NCBI GenBank assembly: GCA_965203525.1
Contig: OZ241898.1
Coordinates: forward strand, 1,302,001-1,366,000
Length of the DNA: 64,000 nucleotides
Source of the DNA: WTFV01 sp965203525
GTDB taxonomy: Bacteria; Acidobacteriota; Vicinamibacteria; Vicinamibacterales; UBA8438
Reading direction: 5' to 3'
Within the stretch, counting starts at the first letter, position 1; the number at the start of each line of letters is the position of its first letter. The position numbers and the translations under genes were made by a program. Of the stretch, positions 11,618 to 18,740 are shown one piece after another. The notes beneath the pieces were generated by a model. That model saw nothing but the letters and a program-made list of their open reading frames with translations, ran no database searches and was not told the DNA's origin.

Positions 11618-11905
11618 CCGGTGCGGCAGCGCGGCCGGCGGAAGCAACCTCCGGCGAGGAAGCTGAACGTCGCCGAGGGGCGGGACGTGTTCTGACGGCC
11701 GTCGGTGTCCGACGAACCGGCTTGTCGGTCATTTCTTCAAAGGAACAGTGGCGTCTCCCGGACCGGCGAAGGCGCCGCTTGCTCCCCGACGGCGGCCCGG
11801 CGCGTTGAAACGATTTCTCGACGAGCGGAACGAATGAGCGTCGCCTGCGTGGAGACGTCGGTGCTGGTTGCGATTGCCTTCGCGGAAGCCGAACTGCGTG
11901 CGGTA
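11618..11905 (+). pseudogene. Remnant of a Phd-type antitoxin / VapC toxin pair
   Basis: Between carB and the lipoprotein gene are pieces that look like a decayed toxin-antitoxin pair. A short frame ends with RKLNVAEGRDVF, like the start of a Phd antitoxin. A 29-codon frame (GTG at 11748, preceded by AGGA) ends RRRPGALKRFLDERNE, like a Phd C-terminus. Its TGA overlaps an ATG at 11834 that opens MSVACVETSVLVAIAFAEAE, the first strand of a PIN domain. That frame loses similarity after ~22 residues and runs antisense into the next gene's 3' end. The toxin core is absent. The assignment rests on short similarities. Confidence 0.5.
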
Positions 11906-11922
11906 AAGAACCGCGGCCGCGG

Positions 11923-12951
11923 TCAGCGCTCCCGGTTCCACGCCGCCGCCCGCGCCGCGAACACGCCGCGGTCGGCCGCCCACTCGCCGTAGCCGATGGC
12001 GCCGTGGTCGGTCAGGTACTCCACGCGCGCGTTGACGCAACGCCGCAGGGCGTCGTCGTCCGCGGCGACCGTGAAGCCGCCGTGCTCCACCGCCGGGTCG
12101 AGCGCGGTCACCACCAGCGCCCCGCCGGAAGCGGCGGCGGCGTCCCGGTTGCCGATCTCGCCGCGCGCGAACGCGTCGATGGCGCCGGCGGCGAGCGCCG
12201 CCACGTACGCTTCCTCGTCTTCGCCGAGATACTCCACCCGCGGCATGTCCGCGTCGGCGGGGATCAGCCGCGTGCGCCCCGCCAGCCCGGGCGAACTAGC
12301 CGCCGCGGTGATCGTGAACGCGCCGGCGCCGTCCGCGGTCACCGTCCCGTCCGGCGTCACGACCCGCACGCCGGCGGCGAGCGCCCCCTGCTCGTCGGTG
12401 AGACCGGCGAGCTGCAGCAGGCGTTCTTCGCCGGTGGTCCCCGCCACCGCGCCGACGAGGACGTCACGGGTCAGGTCGTCGTACGTGCCGAGGCGGCCGG
12501 CGTCCTCCGCGCGCACCAGCAGCGACTGCCGGAACCGGACGTGGCTCGACGTGAACGCCACGGCGCCGGCGCCGTCCGCGTCCCGGGTCCGGTCGCCGCG
12601 GATCGTGATGCCGCCGCCCGCCATGTCGAACCCCGGCGCGGCGGGCGCGAGCCAGATGTCGGACCACTCGCCGATCGGGATGCGGTCGAACGACAGGCCG
12701 GTGTCGTCCATCGCCTCGAGCGCCGTGAGCAGGTCGGCCTCGTAGCCGCGGTGTTCGCGGTACCCGCTCGATCCCGGCTCGCCGTCGGCGCTGAAGCTGA
12801 CCGGCTCGAACCAGGCGAAGAAACCGTAGTTGACGGCGCGCTCGCCGGCGCAGACCGGCGCCGGGGCTTCCGCGCAGGCCGACAGCACGGCCGCGGCCGC
12901 CGCCGTGGCGGCAGTGCGGAACGCGAACGGCGATCGTCGGGAACGGTTCAT
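11923..12951 (-). CDS. Solute-binding lipoprotein, ABC amino-acid type (family 3)
   Basis: The protein looks like a periplasmic binding protein of the SBP family 3 / transglutaminase-like solute-receptor type. From the ATG at 12951 it has 342 residues and begins with basic residues, a hydrophobic stretch and the lipobox VLSAC. Family features are GYEADLLTALEAM, an early FDMAGGGITIRGDRTRDADG (usual site of the ligand-binding Arg), RFRQSLLVRAED and a late RVEYLTDHGAIGYGEWAAD. There are no cognate permease or ATPase genes next to it, so its ligand and mechanism are unknown. An orphan receptor or a catalytic homologue such as cyclohexadienyl dehydratase is possible. Confidence 0.75.
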   Translation of the reverse strand: MNRSRRSPFAFRTAATAAAAAVLSACAEAPAPVCAGERAVNYGFFAWFEPVSFSADGEPGSSGYREHRGYEADLLTALEAMDDTGLSFDRIPIGEWSDIWLAPAAPGFDMAGGGITIRGDRTRDADGAGAVAFTSSHVRFRQSLLVRAEDAGRLGTYDDLTRDVLVGAVAGTTGEERLLQLAGLTDEQGALAAGVRVVTPDGTVTADGAGAFTITAAASSPGLAGRTRLIPADADMPRVEYLGEDEEAYVAALAAGAIDAFARGEIGNRDAAAASGGALVVTALDPAVEHGGFTVAADDDALRRCVNARVEYLTDHGAIGYGEWAADRGVFAARAAAWNRER

Positions 12952-12959
12952 GCCGGGTC

Positions 12960-13264
12960 GTCCTGCGCCGACCATGGTGACTTGTTTCCGACCTGCGATT
13001 GTCCGACCGTGGTCAACGTTTCCGCCGTCCGTGCGCGCGGCCGGCGTCAGATGCTCTCCACCCGTCCGACCGTGGTCAAGGGCTCACGCCGTCGTCTTGC
13101 GCCGACCATGGTGACACGTTCCGGCGCCCCTGCGCGCGGCCGGCGTCAGATGCTTCCACCTCGAACGCGGCGATGTTGCGGTCGGCCTCGCTGAACGCCA
13201 CCCCGATCAGGTGCTCGCACAGACCATGGCGGCACGTTCCGCCGCCCGTGGCGCGCGCCCGGCG
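12960..13264. repeat. Decayed tandem copies of the 3' end of the adjacent ATPase/nuclease gene
   Basis: The 313-bp gap before the ATPase gene's stop contains no gene of its own. A segment of about 60 bp at 13154-13213 repeats almost exactly the last codons of the neighbouring gene (13273-13332), encoding FSEADRNIAAFEVE on the minus strand. The shorter motif CGGCCGGCGTCAGAT recurs at about 13045, 13139 and, with changes, 13258. GACCATGG-containing segments recur at about 12972, 13104 and 13223. This fits repeated out-of-register duplication of the gene end followed by decay. Confidence 0.8.
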
Positions 13265-14950
13265 TCAGATTCTTTCCACCTCGAACGCGGCGATGTTGCG
13301 GTCGGCCTCGCTGAACACCACCCCGATCAGGTGGATGGGCCGGCCCAGGTGGCGGTACTTGTCCGCGTAGCGCTTCTGCCTGATCTGCGCCAGCGCGGCG
13401 CCGGCCCCGCCCCGGCGGTCCCGGACCGCCGCGGGCGCGTCGGCGCCGCGTGGCGGCCACGGCGCCGGCGAACCTGATGCTCCCTGGCGGCCCCGGACCG
13501 CCGCGGGCGCGTCGTCCCCGCGGGCCGCGGTGGCCGGGCCGGCGCCGGATTCCCCGGCCCGCGTCTTGAACTCGAACACGCACACGCCGCCGTCGTGGCG
13601 AACCGTGAGGTCCGGGCGCCCGTGGCTGGTGCTTTCCTCCGCGCTCACGTCCAGACCGGCCCCCGCGAGGTGCGCATAGAAGACGGCGGAGTAGTAGCCC
13701 TCGTAGCGGGCGACGTCGTTCTTCGCGTACCACTGATACGGCACGCTGGCGAAGAAGGCGCGGAACAGGCGCTCGACGCCGGCGAAGTCGTGTCCCGCCA
13801 GCAGCCGGCGCAGGCTGGAGCACGCCGTCCGGATCGACGCTTCCGGCGCCATGACCTCCAGCAGGCTCAGGTTCAGGCCACAGCGCACTTCGCGGTTCGG
13901 ATAACCCAGCCGGTAGAGGCAGCCCGCCGCATCGCGCTCTTCGCCGCGTATCGTCAGGTAGCCGGTCTGGAACAGCAGGGCCTCGGTCTTGACGCGCCGT
14001 ACGTCGAAAGCGGCGAGGTCGGCGTCGCCGACGACGAGGTTGTCGAGCGTGGCCGGATCGACCTTGCGTTCGATCAGCGTGCCCGGCAGGAAGGCCGGCG
14101 TGCCGGTCTCGAACCAGTACGGCTTGAACTCGCGGCTCCGGAAGAACAGCAGCATGCCGTAGGGGTTGTAGACGCTTTCCTTGCCTCGCCAGTTGTAGCC
14201 GTTGTACCAATCGCGGATCGCCTTCCGATCCAGGCCCTCGAGTTCCGGCGCGAACACGGTGTCCAGGTCCTCTTCCGTGTAGCCGCAGATGGCCGCGAAC
14301 CGGCGATCCAGCGTGATGTCCGTGAGGTTGTTCAGGTCCGAGAAGATGCTCACCTTCGAGAACTTGCTCACCCCTGTGAAGAAGCTGAACCGGATCAGCG
14401 CGTCGCTGTCCTTGACCACGCCGTACGCGCCGCGCAGGAAGTCGCGGTTGTCCGCGGCCAGCGCCGGGTCGTCGAGCGCGCCGGTGATCGGGCGGTCGTA
14501 CTCGTCCACCAGGATCACGACGCGCTGTCCGGTCCGGGCGTGCAGCGCATCGATCAGCCCGGCGAAGCGGCCCTCCGGCGTGGCGTGGTCCGAGACCACG
14601 CCGGCGGCGCGTTCGAGCCGGGCCATCTGGTCCGCGAAGTTCGCCTCCAGCAGGCCGGGCCGGTTGAAGCGGCCGGCGGCGAAGCTGAACCGCAGCACCG
14701 GATGGCGCACGGACCAGTCCCAGCGGTCGTGGATGGCGAGACCCCGGAACAGCGGCTCGTTGCCCTCGAACAGTTCCTTCAGCGTGTCCACGAGCAGACT
14801 CTTGCCGAAGCGCCGCGGGCGGGAGAGGAAGTAGTGGGCGCCCTCCGCGGCCATTTCGCGGACGTAGGCCGTCTTGTCGACGTAGTAGCAGTCTTCCTCG
14901 CGGATCCTGCGGAAAGTCTGGATGCCGGCGGGCAGCTTGCGCCGTTTCAT
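13265..14950 (-). CDS. AAA-ATPase-like protein with C-terminal PD-(D/E)XK nuclease domain
   Basis: This matches the AAA-ATPase-like / DUF1703 family, often multicopy in bacteria and of unknown role. The start is ATG 14950 (MKRRKLPAGIQTFRRIREED); 561 residues. The N-terminal ATPase has YYVDKTAYVREM, Walker A-like SRPRRFGKSLLVDTLKELF and Walker B VVILVDEYDRPITGAL, followed by the family signature FFTGVSKFSKVSIFSDLNNL and WYNGYNW. The C-terminus has a nuclease core, GRPDLTVRHDGGVCVFEFKT, with an ExK pair. An Ala/Arg/Gly-rich insertion of two ~24-residue repeats lies between EFKT and the final helix IRQKRYADKYRHLGRPIHLI. It may have been mobile or domesticated; no partner is obvious. Confidence 0.9.
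   Translation of the reverse strand: MKRRKLPAGIQTFRRIREEDCYYVDKTAYVREMAAEGAHYFLSRPRRFGKSLLVDTLKELFEGNEPLFRGLAIHDRWDWSVRHPVLRFSFAAGRFNRPGLLEANFADQMARLERAAGVVSDHATPEGRFAGLIDALHARTGQRVVILVDEYDRPITGALDDPALAADNRDFLRGAYGVVKDSDALIRFSFFTGVSKFSKVSIFSDLNNLTDITLDRRFAAICGYTEEDLDTVFAPELEGLDRKAIRDWYNGYNWRGKESVYNPYGMLLFFRSREFKPYWFETGTPAFLPGTLIERKVDPATLDNLVVGDADLAAFDVRRVKTEALLFQTGYLTIRGEERDAAGCLYRLGYPNREVRCGLNLSLLEVMAPEASIRTACSSLRRLLAGHDFAGVERLFRAFFASVPYQWYAKNDVARYEGYYSAVFYAHLAGAGLDVSAEESTSHGRPDLTVRHDGGVCVFEFKTRAGESGAGPATAARGDDAPAAVRGRQGASGSPAPWPPRGADAPAAVRDRRGGAGAALAQIRQKRYADKYRHLGRPIHLIGVVFSEADRNIAAFEVERI
13414..13557 (-). repeat. Two 72-bp in-frame repeats inserted in the nuclease domain
   Basis: Two units of 72 bp, starting at 13414 and 13486 with almost the same first ~28 bp, encode APAAVRGRQGA-like and APAAVRDRRGG-like segments. 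They sit between the ExK motif and the last conserved helix of the nuclease domain. Most relatives of this family have a short loop here, so this is likely a lineage-specific expansion. Confidence 0.8.
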
Positions 14951-15153
14951 CGGTCCGTCCCACCCGCCCGCGGCGTCATCCGCCGCGGGCGTGCGTGCGA
15001 TTCCACGACCGGCAGGAGCGTCAGCGCGAGGCCGATCAGCGCCACGACCGCCCGGAGGCGTCCCGCCCACGCCGGCCGCGTCTCCACCGCCGCAAAGATC
15101 GGCGATGCCCCGAGCGCGAAGCGCGCGACGGCCGTCTCGACGCTCCGGGGGAG
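14947..15153 (-). other. Short open frame, C-terminal membrane-protein fragment
   Basis: On the minus strand a 68-codon open frame ends with TGA at 14949-14947, overlapping the ATG of the ATPase gene by 4 bp. It reads RSVETAVARFALGASPIF, then AAVETRPAWAGRLRAVVA, then a membrane-like LIGLALTLLPVVESHA. Third codon positions are nearly all G or C, as in real genes here. The only in-frame start I see is GTG at 15087, which would give 46 residues. It may be a small gene or the tail of a truncated membrane protein. No function can be given. Confidence 0.3.
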
Positions 15154-15170
15154 TCATGCTCCTCGCGCGG

Positions 15171-16592
15171 CTACGCCGCGCGCAGGAACTCCAGCAGCAG
15201 GCGCACCGTCTCTTCCGGCTGCTCCTGCTGCACCCAGTGGCCGGCGCCGTCGACGAAGTGGACGCCGCGCATGTCGGTGCAGGCGCTCTCCCGCATCCGC
15301 TCCAGCGCGCCCGGCCGCTGCCAGGCGCCCCAGTCGCTCGAACCGGCGACGAACAGCGACGGGACGTCGATGGTCCGGCCGGCGAAGGTGAGCGGCTCGT
15401 CGGCGATGACGCCGGAGCGGTACCACTGCAGGCCGCCCTGGAAGCCGTTGCGCTCGTACTCGACGGCGTAGACGCGCAGTTCGCGGTCCGGGAGCCAGCG
15501 GTTGGCGGCGACCTCGGCCGGCGTCGGCATCTCGCGGGCGACCGTCTCGGCCATGCCCAAGTCGAGGTCCATGATGTAGTAGGTGGGCATCTTCGCCACC
15601 TCGGCCGCGGTCCATCCCGCCAGCCGGTGGGGCCGGTTCTCCTCCCAGTCGGCGCTCTTGTGGTGGTAGTAGGCGCGCAGGAAGTCGTGGACCCCCTGCG
15701 GCGCCCGCCACATGTTCCCGTTCGCCTCGCGCGTGCGGTAGTAGCGCTGGTAGTGCTTGCGCGGGCGGGGCAGGCGGGCCATCTCCGCGTGGATGTCCGG
15801 GCCGGCCGGGGACGCCGCCGGCGGGCCGTCGTCTGCGGTGCCGAACGGGAACGACGGCGTGCCGCCGAACGGCGCGCTCATCAGGGCGACCGCGCGGAAG
15901 ACGTCCGGCCGCGCCACCGCGGACCACGCGGCGATGGGCGAGCCGAAGTCGTGGCCGATCACCGCGTCGACCGCGCGGTACCCGAACGCCGAGACCAGGG
16001 CCAGCGCGTCGCGCACCGCGTTCAGCCGGCTGAACGGGCGCAGGCCGCCGTCGTAGTCGGCGCTCCAGCCGGTGGTGCGGCCGTAGCCGCGCTGATCGGG
16101 GGCGATGACGTGGTAGCCGGCGTCGGCCAGCGGCGCCATCACGTGCCGCCAGCTATAGGCGAGCTCCGGGAAACCGTGCAGCAGGAGCAGGGCCGGGCGT
16201 CCGCCGCTCTCGAAGCCGGCTTCCAGCACGTGCATGGTCAGACCGTTGACGCCGTGGACGAAGCGCGAGCGGACGCCGTCCGGCAGCCAGTCCGGGGCGT
16301 AGGGGCCGATCGCCTCCGCCTGCTCGGCCGGGGTCGGGACGCGCTGCGCCGGCGCGGTCCCCTGCCCCGCCGCCGCCGCCGCCGTGCGTGTCCCCGGCCC
16401 GGCCGGGGTGACCCCGGGCCGGGCCGGCGCGGCGCGCCCGGCCGCGCCGGCGGGCGCCTCCCGCAGGACCGCCGCGGACCCGAGGACCGCGCCGACGCCC
16501 GCCAGCGCCTGCCGCCGCGTGACGCGCCCCTGCCCGTCCGGCGCGCCTCCGCCTTCATCTCCGGCCCCGCGGTGCTTCTTCGACTCGGTCAT
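15171..16592 (-). CDS. Tat-exported alpha/beta hydrolase, epoxide-hydrolase-like
   Basis: A 473-residue hydrolase. The N-terminus carries a twin-arginine signal (RVTRRQALAGVGAVLGSA), so it is likely periplasmic, followed by an Ala/Pro-rich linker. The fold markers are LLLLHGFPELAYSWRHV (oxyanion HGFPE), APDQRGYGRT, and nucleophile Asp in DAVIGHDFGSPIAAW; an Asp rather than Ser indicates epoxide hydrolase or dehalogenase chemistry. The cap region contains paired Tyr (HYQRYYRTRE, YYHHKS). The end has VPSLFVAGSSDWGAW (acid) and VHFVDGAGHWVQQEQP (catalytic His). Substrate is unknown. It stands alone between repeat-rich gaps. Confidence 0.85.
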   Translation of the reverse strand: MTESKKHRGAGDEGGGAPDGQGRVTRRQALAGVGAVLGSAAVLREAPAGAAGRAAPARPGVTPAGPGTRTAAAAAGQGTAPAQRVPTPAEQAEAIGPYAPDWLPDGVRSRFVHGVNGLTMHVLEAGFESGGRPALLLLHGFPELAYSWRHVMAPLADAGYHVIAPDQRGYGRTTGWSADYDGGLRPFSRLNAVRDALALVSAFGYRAVDAVIGHDFGSPIAAWSAVARPDVFRAVALMSAPFGGTPSFPFGTADDGPPAASPAGPDIHAEMARLPRPRKHYQRYYRTREANGNMWRAPQGVHDFLRAYYHHKSADWEENRPHRLAGWTAAEVAKMPTYYIMDLDLGMAETVAREMPTPAEVAANRWLPDRELRVYAVEYERNGFQGGLQWYRSGVIADEPLTFAGRTIDVPSLFVAGSSDWGAWQRPGALERMRESACTDMRGVHFVDGAGHWVQQEQPEETVRLLLEFLRAA

Positions 16593-16649
16593 TGCGCTTG
16601 TCTCCCCTTCGGCGACGGCCGGGACAGGCGTTGCGGGACCCGTCGGGGC

Positions 16650-16840
16650 CGGCGCCGGCCGGCGGCCGGAAAGCGTTCTCCAATCTCCGGCCGTTTTGCC
16701 TCCGCCATGTTCACCTGGATCGCGTCGCGGGATCACGTCGGAAGGTCCGACGTTTTGCCTCCGGCCGTTTGCCTCCGCCTCCGCTTTGGCGACGAGGAGG
16801 TTCGCCTCCGGCCGTTTTGCCTCTGCCTCCCTGTTCCCCG
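16650..16840. repeat. Intergenic stretch with recurring short GC-rich motif
   Basis: The 248-bp gap between the hydrolase and the Lon-N gene contains the motif CTCCGGCCGTTTTGCCTC at about 16685, in altered form at about 16757, and again at about 16806. CCTCCGCCTCCGC stretches lie between. On the minus strand it can be read as an open frame with repeated EAEAKRP/AEAEANGR segments, but there is no good start and no similarity, so I treat it as repeat sequence. Confidence 0.5.
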
Positions 16841-17566
16841 TCACCGCGACAGCTCTCCCCGTTCGAGGAGGCCGATCAACGCCTCGGCGCGCGCCAGCGG
16901 TCCTTCCTGCCGCAGCAGGTCCAGCCGGTCGAGCGCGCTCATGCCCAGGAACTGCGACAGGCCGTTGACGAGCGTCTCGTCCGGCAGCTCGTCGGGCGTC
17001 GGCTCCTGGCCCGGCGCGACGAACGAGAGCAACTGCATGAGCAGCGCCCGCTGCCCGCGGAGCGCGTCCCGGTCGCCGTCGGTCATCGGCTCCGGCAGCG
17101 CTTCGACTTCCGCCACCCGGTACGAACGGCTCCGGTCCTCGCGCCGGATCCGGAACTTCGTCAACCCGTTGAGGACGACGTTGTAGCGGCCGTCCGGCAG
17201 GCGCTCCACGTTCGTGATCATGCCCGCGCAACCGACGTCGTAGATCGGCGGGTTGCCGGCGTACTCGTCCTCGTACCCCGCGCGCAGCATGACCATGCCG
17301 ATGATGCGGTCGCCCGCGAGCGCATCGGCCACCATCTCGCGGTACCGCGGCTCGAAGACGTGCAGCGGCCGGGACGCGCCCGGAAACAGCATGACGTCCT
17401 GCAACGGAAAGATCGGAATGGCCGGCGGCAGGGAGACGGCGGGCCCGGGCGCGGGCTGCGCCGCGGACGGCCCCGCTCCGGTCGCGGCGCAGAGCAGCAG
17501 GCCGCACAGGAGGAGTCCGGGCCGGCGACGCCGCCGCGAAGGGTTGCGAGTCATGGAGGTCCCCAT
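16841..17566 (-). CDS. Secreted Lon N-terminal (LON substrate-binding) domain protein
   Basis: A 241-residue protein with a signal peptide (RRPGLLLCGLLLCAATGAG, then SAAQ) followed by a LON-type domain: IPIFPLQDVMLFPGASRPLH, FEPRYREMVADALAGDRIIG, YDVGCAGMITNVERLPDGRY, VVLNGLTKFRI. Stand-alone LON proteins lack the ATPase and protease of Lon and their role is unknown. A signal peptide on one is notable. Start ATG 17566 (alternatives 17569 and 17554). It ends MSALDRLDLLRQEGPLARAE plus a short helix. Downstream is the repeat gap; upstream is the recQ remnant. Confidence 0.85.
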   Translation of the reverse strand: MGTSMTRNPSRRRRRPGLLLCGLLLCAATGAGPSAAQPAPGPAVSLPPAIPIFPLQDVMLFPGASRPLHVFEPRYREMVADALAGDRIIGMVMLRAGYEDEYAGNPPIYDVGCAGMITNVERLPDGRYNVVLNGLTKFRIRREDRSRSYRVAEVEALPEPMTDGDRDALRGQRALLMQLLSFVAPGQEPTPDELPDETLVNGLSQFLGMSALDRLDLLRQEGPLARAEALIGLLERGELSR

Positions 17567-17593
17567 CATACCGCCCGCCGGCGCCGGCCGGCG

Positions 17594-17880
17594 CGTCCGC
17601 CGGCGCCGTATTGCGCCGATCTGCGCATCGCCGTCGCTGCCGGTCGCCAGATGCGCGGCATGGCCGGGAACGCTCGTGCAGCACCGAGAGCTGGAGGTAT
17701 TCCGGGTGGAAGTCGTGGCCCCATGCGACACGCAGTACGCCTCGGCGATCGCGAAGAGCGCCAGATCGACCTCTCCGAGAGGTATTCCGGGCGGAAGTCG
17801 TGGCCCCACGCAGTACGCCTCGGCGATCGCGAAGAGCGCCAGATCGACCTCTCCGAGCAGCGCCCGCCGGCCATCGTGCT
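17594..17880 (-). pseudogene. recQ helicase fragment, internally duplicated
   Basis: Read on the minus strand across frameshifts, this gives LLGEVDLALFAIAEAYCV, a one-base deletion, then WGHDFHPEYLQLSVLHER, then a degraded match to the RecQ stretch VPRIALTATADAQTR. It corresponds to RecQ motif II (normally DEAHCVSQWGHDFRPEY) and motif III only. The catalytic DEAH has become AEAY. An 85-bp part containing motif II is tandemly duplicated (see repeat). The rest of recQ is not found nearby. This is a relic from a once complete recQ or from transferred DNA. Recognition rests on HDFHPEYLQLSVLHER, which is very characteristic. Confidence 0.8.
17695..17857. repeat. 85/78-bp tandem duplication within the recQ remnant
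   Basis: Copy 1 (17695-17779) and copy 2 (17780-17857) agree except for a 7-bp deletion in copy 2 and a single substitution seen by eye. The near-identity suggests the duplication is more recent than the loss of recQ function. Confidence 0.9.
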
Positions 17881-17889
17881 GCGCGCGTC

Positions 17890-17919
17890 TTGGCGACCGG
17901 CCGGCGAAACGGGTATGAT
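17890..17919 (+). promoter_or_regulatory. Putative promoter of the Tsx-like gene
   Basis: TTGGCG at about 17890-17895 and TATGAT at 17914-17919 are separated by 18 bp. The -10 ends 7 bp before the ATG at 17927, so a transcript starting normally would be leaderless or nearly so. The inner ATG at 17915 lies within the -10 and is therefore less likely as start. Confidence 0.45.
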
Positions 17920-17926
17920 CTCCGCC

Positions 17927-18712
17927 ATGAAGAAGATCGCGCGCATTCGACTGCTCGGAAACTGGACCCTGGTCGCGGCGTTGCTGCTGGCGGCCCCGGC
18001 CGCGGCGGCGGCGCAGACCGAGTTCCACTACCAGTACGGGAAGCTCAGCAACCCCTTCGCCCGGACCCGCCACTTCACGCACATCCTGACCGTGCAGCAG
18101 GCGTCGAGCTGGTCGCTCGGCGACAGCTTCGTCTTCATCGACTTCCTCGAGGACGGCGACGTCGACGGCTTCAACGACATGGAGTTCTACGGCGAGTGGT
18201 ATCCGACGCTCAGCTTCGGCAAGCTGTCCGGCCGGACCGTGGGCGGCGGGGCGTTGCGGGACGTGGCGCTGATCGGCGGCCTCAACTTCGACGGCGACGC
18301 CAACGTCTTCAAGTGGCTGCCGGGCGCGCGGCTGTCCTGGGACGTGCCCGGCTTCTTCTTCTTCAACACCGACGTGACCGCCTTCATCGACGCCAGCAGC
18401 GGGACGCCCGCGCCGCGGACGAACGACAGCTTCATGTTCGACGTCAGTTGGGGGGCCGCGTTCGACCTCGGCAGCCAGTCGTTCTGGTTCACCGGCCACG
18501 CCGAGTACATCGGCGCCACGACCAACGAGTCCGGCCAGCGCGGCAAGGGCTGGATCCTGGCCCAGCCGCAGCTCGGGTGGGACGTCGGGAAGGCGATGTC
18601 CGGCAGTCCCAACCAGCTCTTCCTCGGCGTGGAGTACCAGTACTGGCGGAACAAGCTGGGCGTGGAAGACCACGACAACGTCGCGCAGTTGTGGGTGATG
18701 TGGCGTCTGTGA
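17927..18712 (+). CDS. Outer-membrane protein of the nucleoside-channel (Tsx-like) family
   Basis: A 261-residue protein with signal peptide (KKIARIRLLGNWTLVAALLL, AAPAAAAAQ) and a beta-barrel pattern of alternating residues. Features resembling Tsx-type channels are FHYQYGKLSNPFA near the N-terminus, QQASSWSLGDSFVFIDFLED, FYGEWYPTLSFGKLSG, and a C-terminal strand ending LWVMWRL. A nucleoside or general porin role is inferred from family likeness only. Start ATG 17927; an in-frame ATG at 17915 is also possible. It is followed by the sigma-regulator genes, but a shared function is not evident. Confidence 0.75.
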   Translation: MKKIARIRLLGNWTLVAALLLAAPAAAAAQTEFHYQYGKLSNPFARTRHFTHILTVQQASSWSLGDSFVFIDFLEDGDVDGFNDMEFYGEWYPTLSFGKLSGRTVGGGALRDVALIGGLNFDGDANVFKWLPGARLSWDVPGFFFFNTDVTAFIDASSGTPAPRTNDSFMFDVSWGAAFDLGSQSFWFTGHAEYIGATTNESGQRGKGWILAQPQLGWDVGKAMSGSPNQLFLGVEYQYWRNKLGVEDHDNVAQLWVMWRL

Positions 18713-18740
18713 CGCGCCCGCGCCCGTTGCGGAGCCTGAG

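Noticed and set aside
12960..13340. CRISPR array
   Set aside because: The repeats are long, decayed, unevenly spaced and derived from the 3' end of the neighbouring gene; no cas genes are present.
15171..16592. Serine esterase or lipase
   Set aside because: The nucleophile position is Asp (GHDFG), which points to epoxide hydrolase or dehalogenase chemistry.
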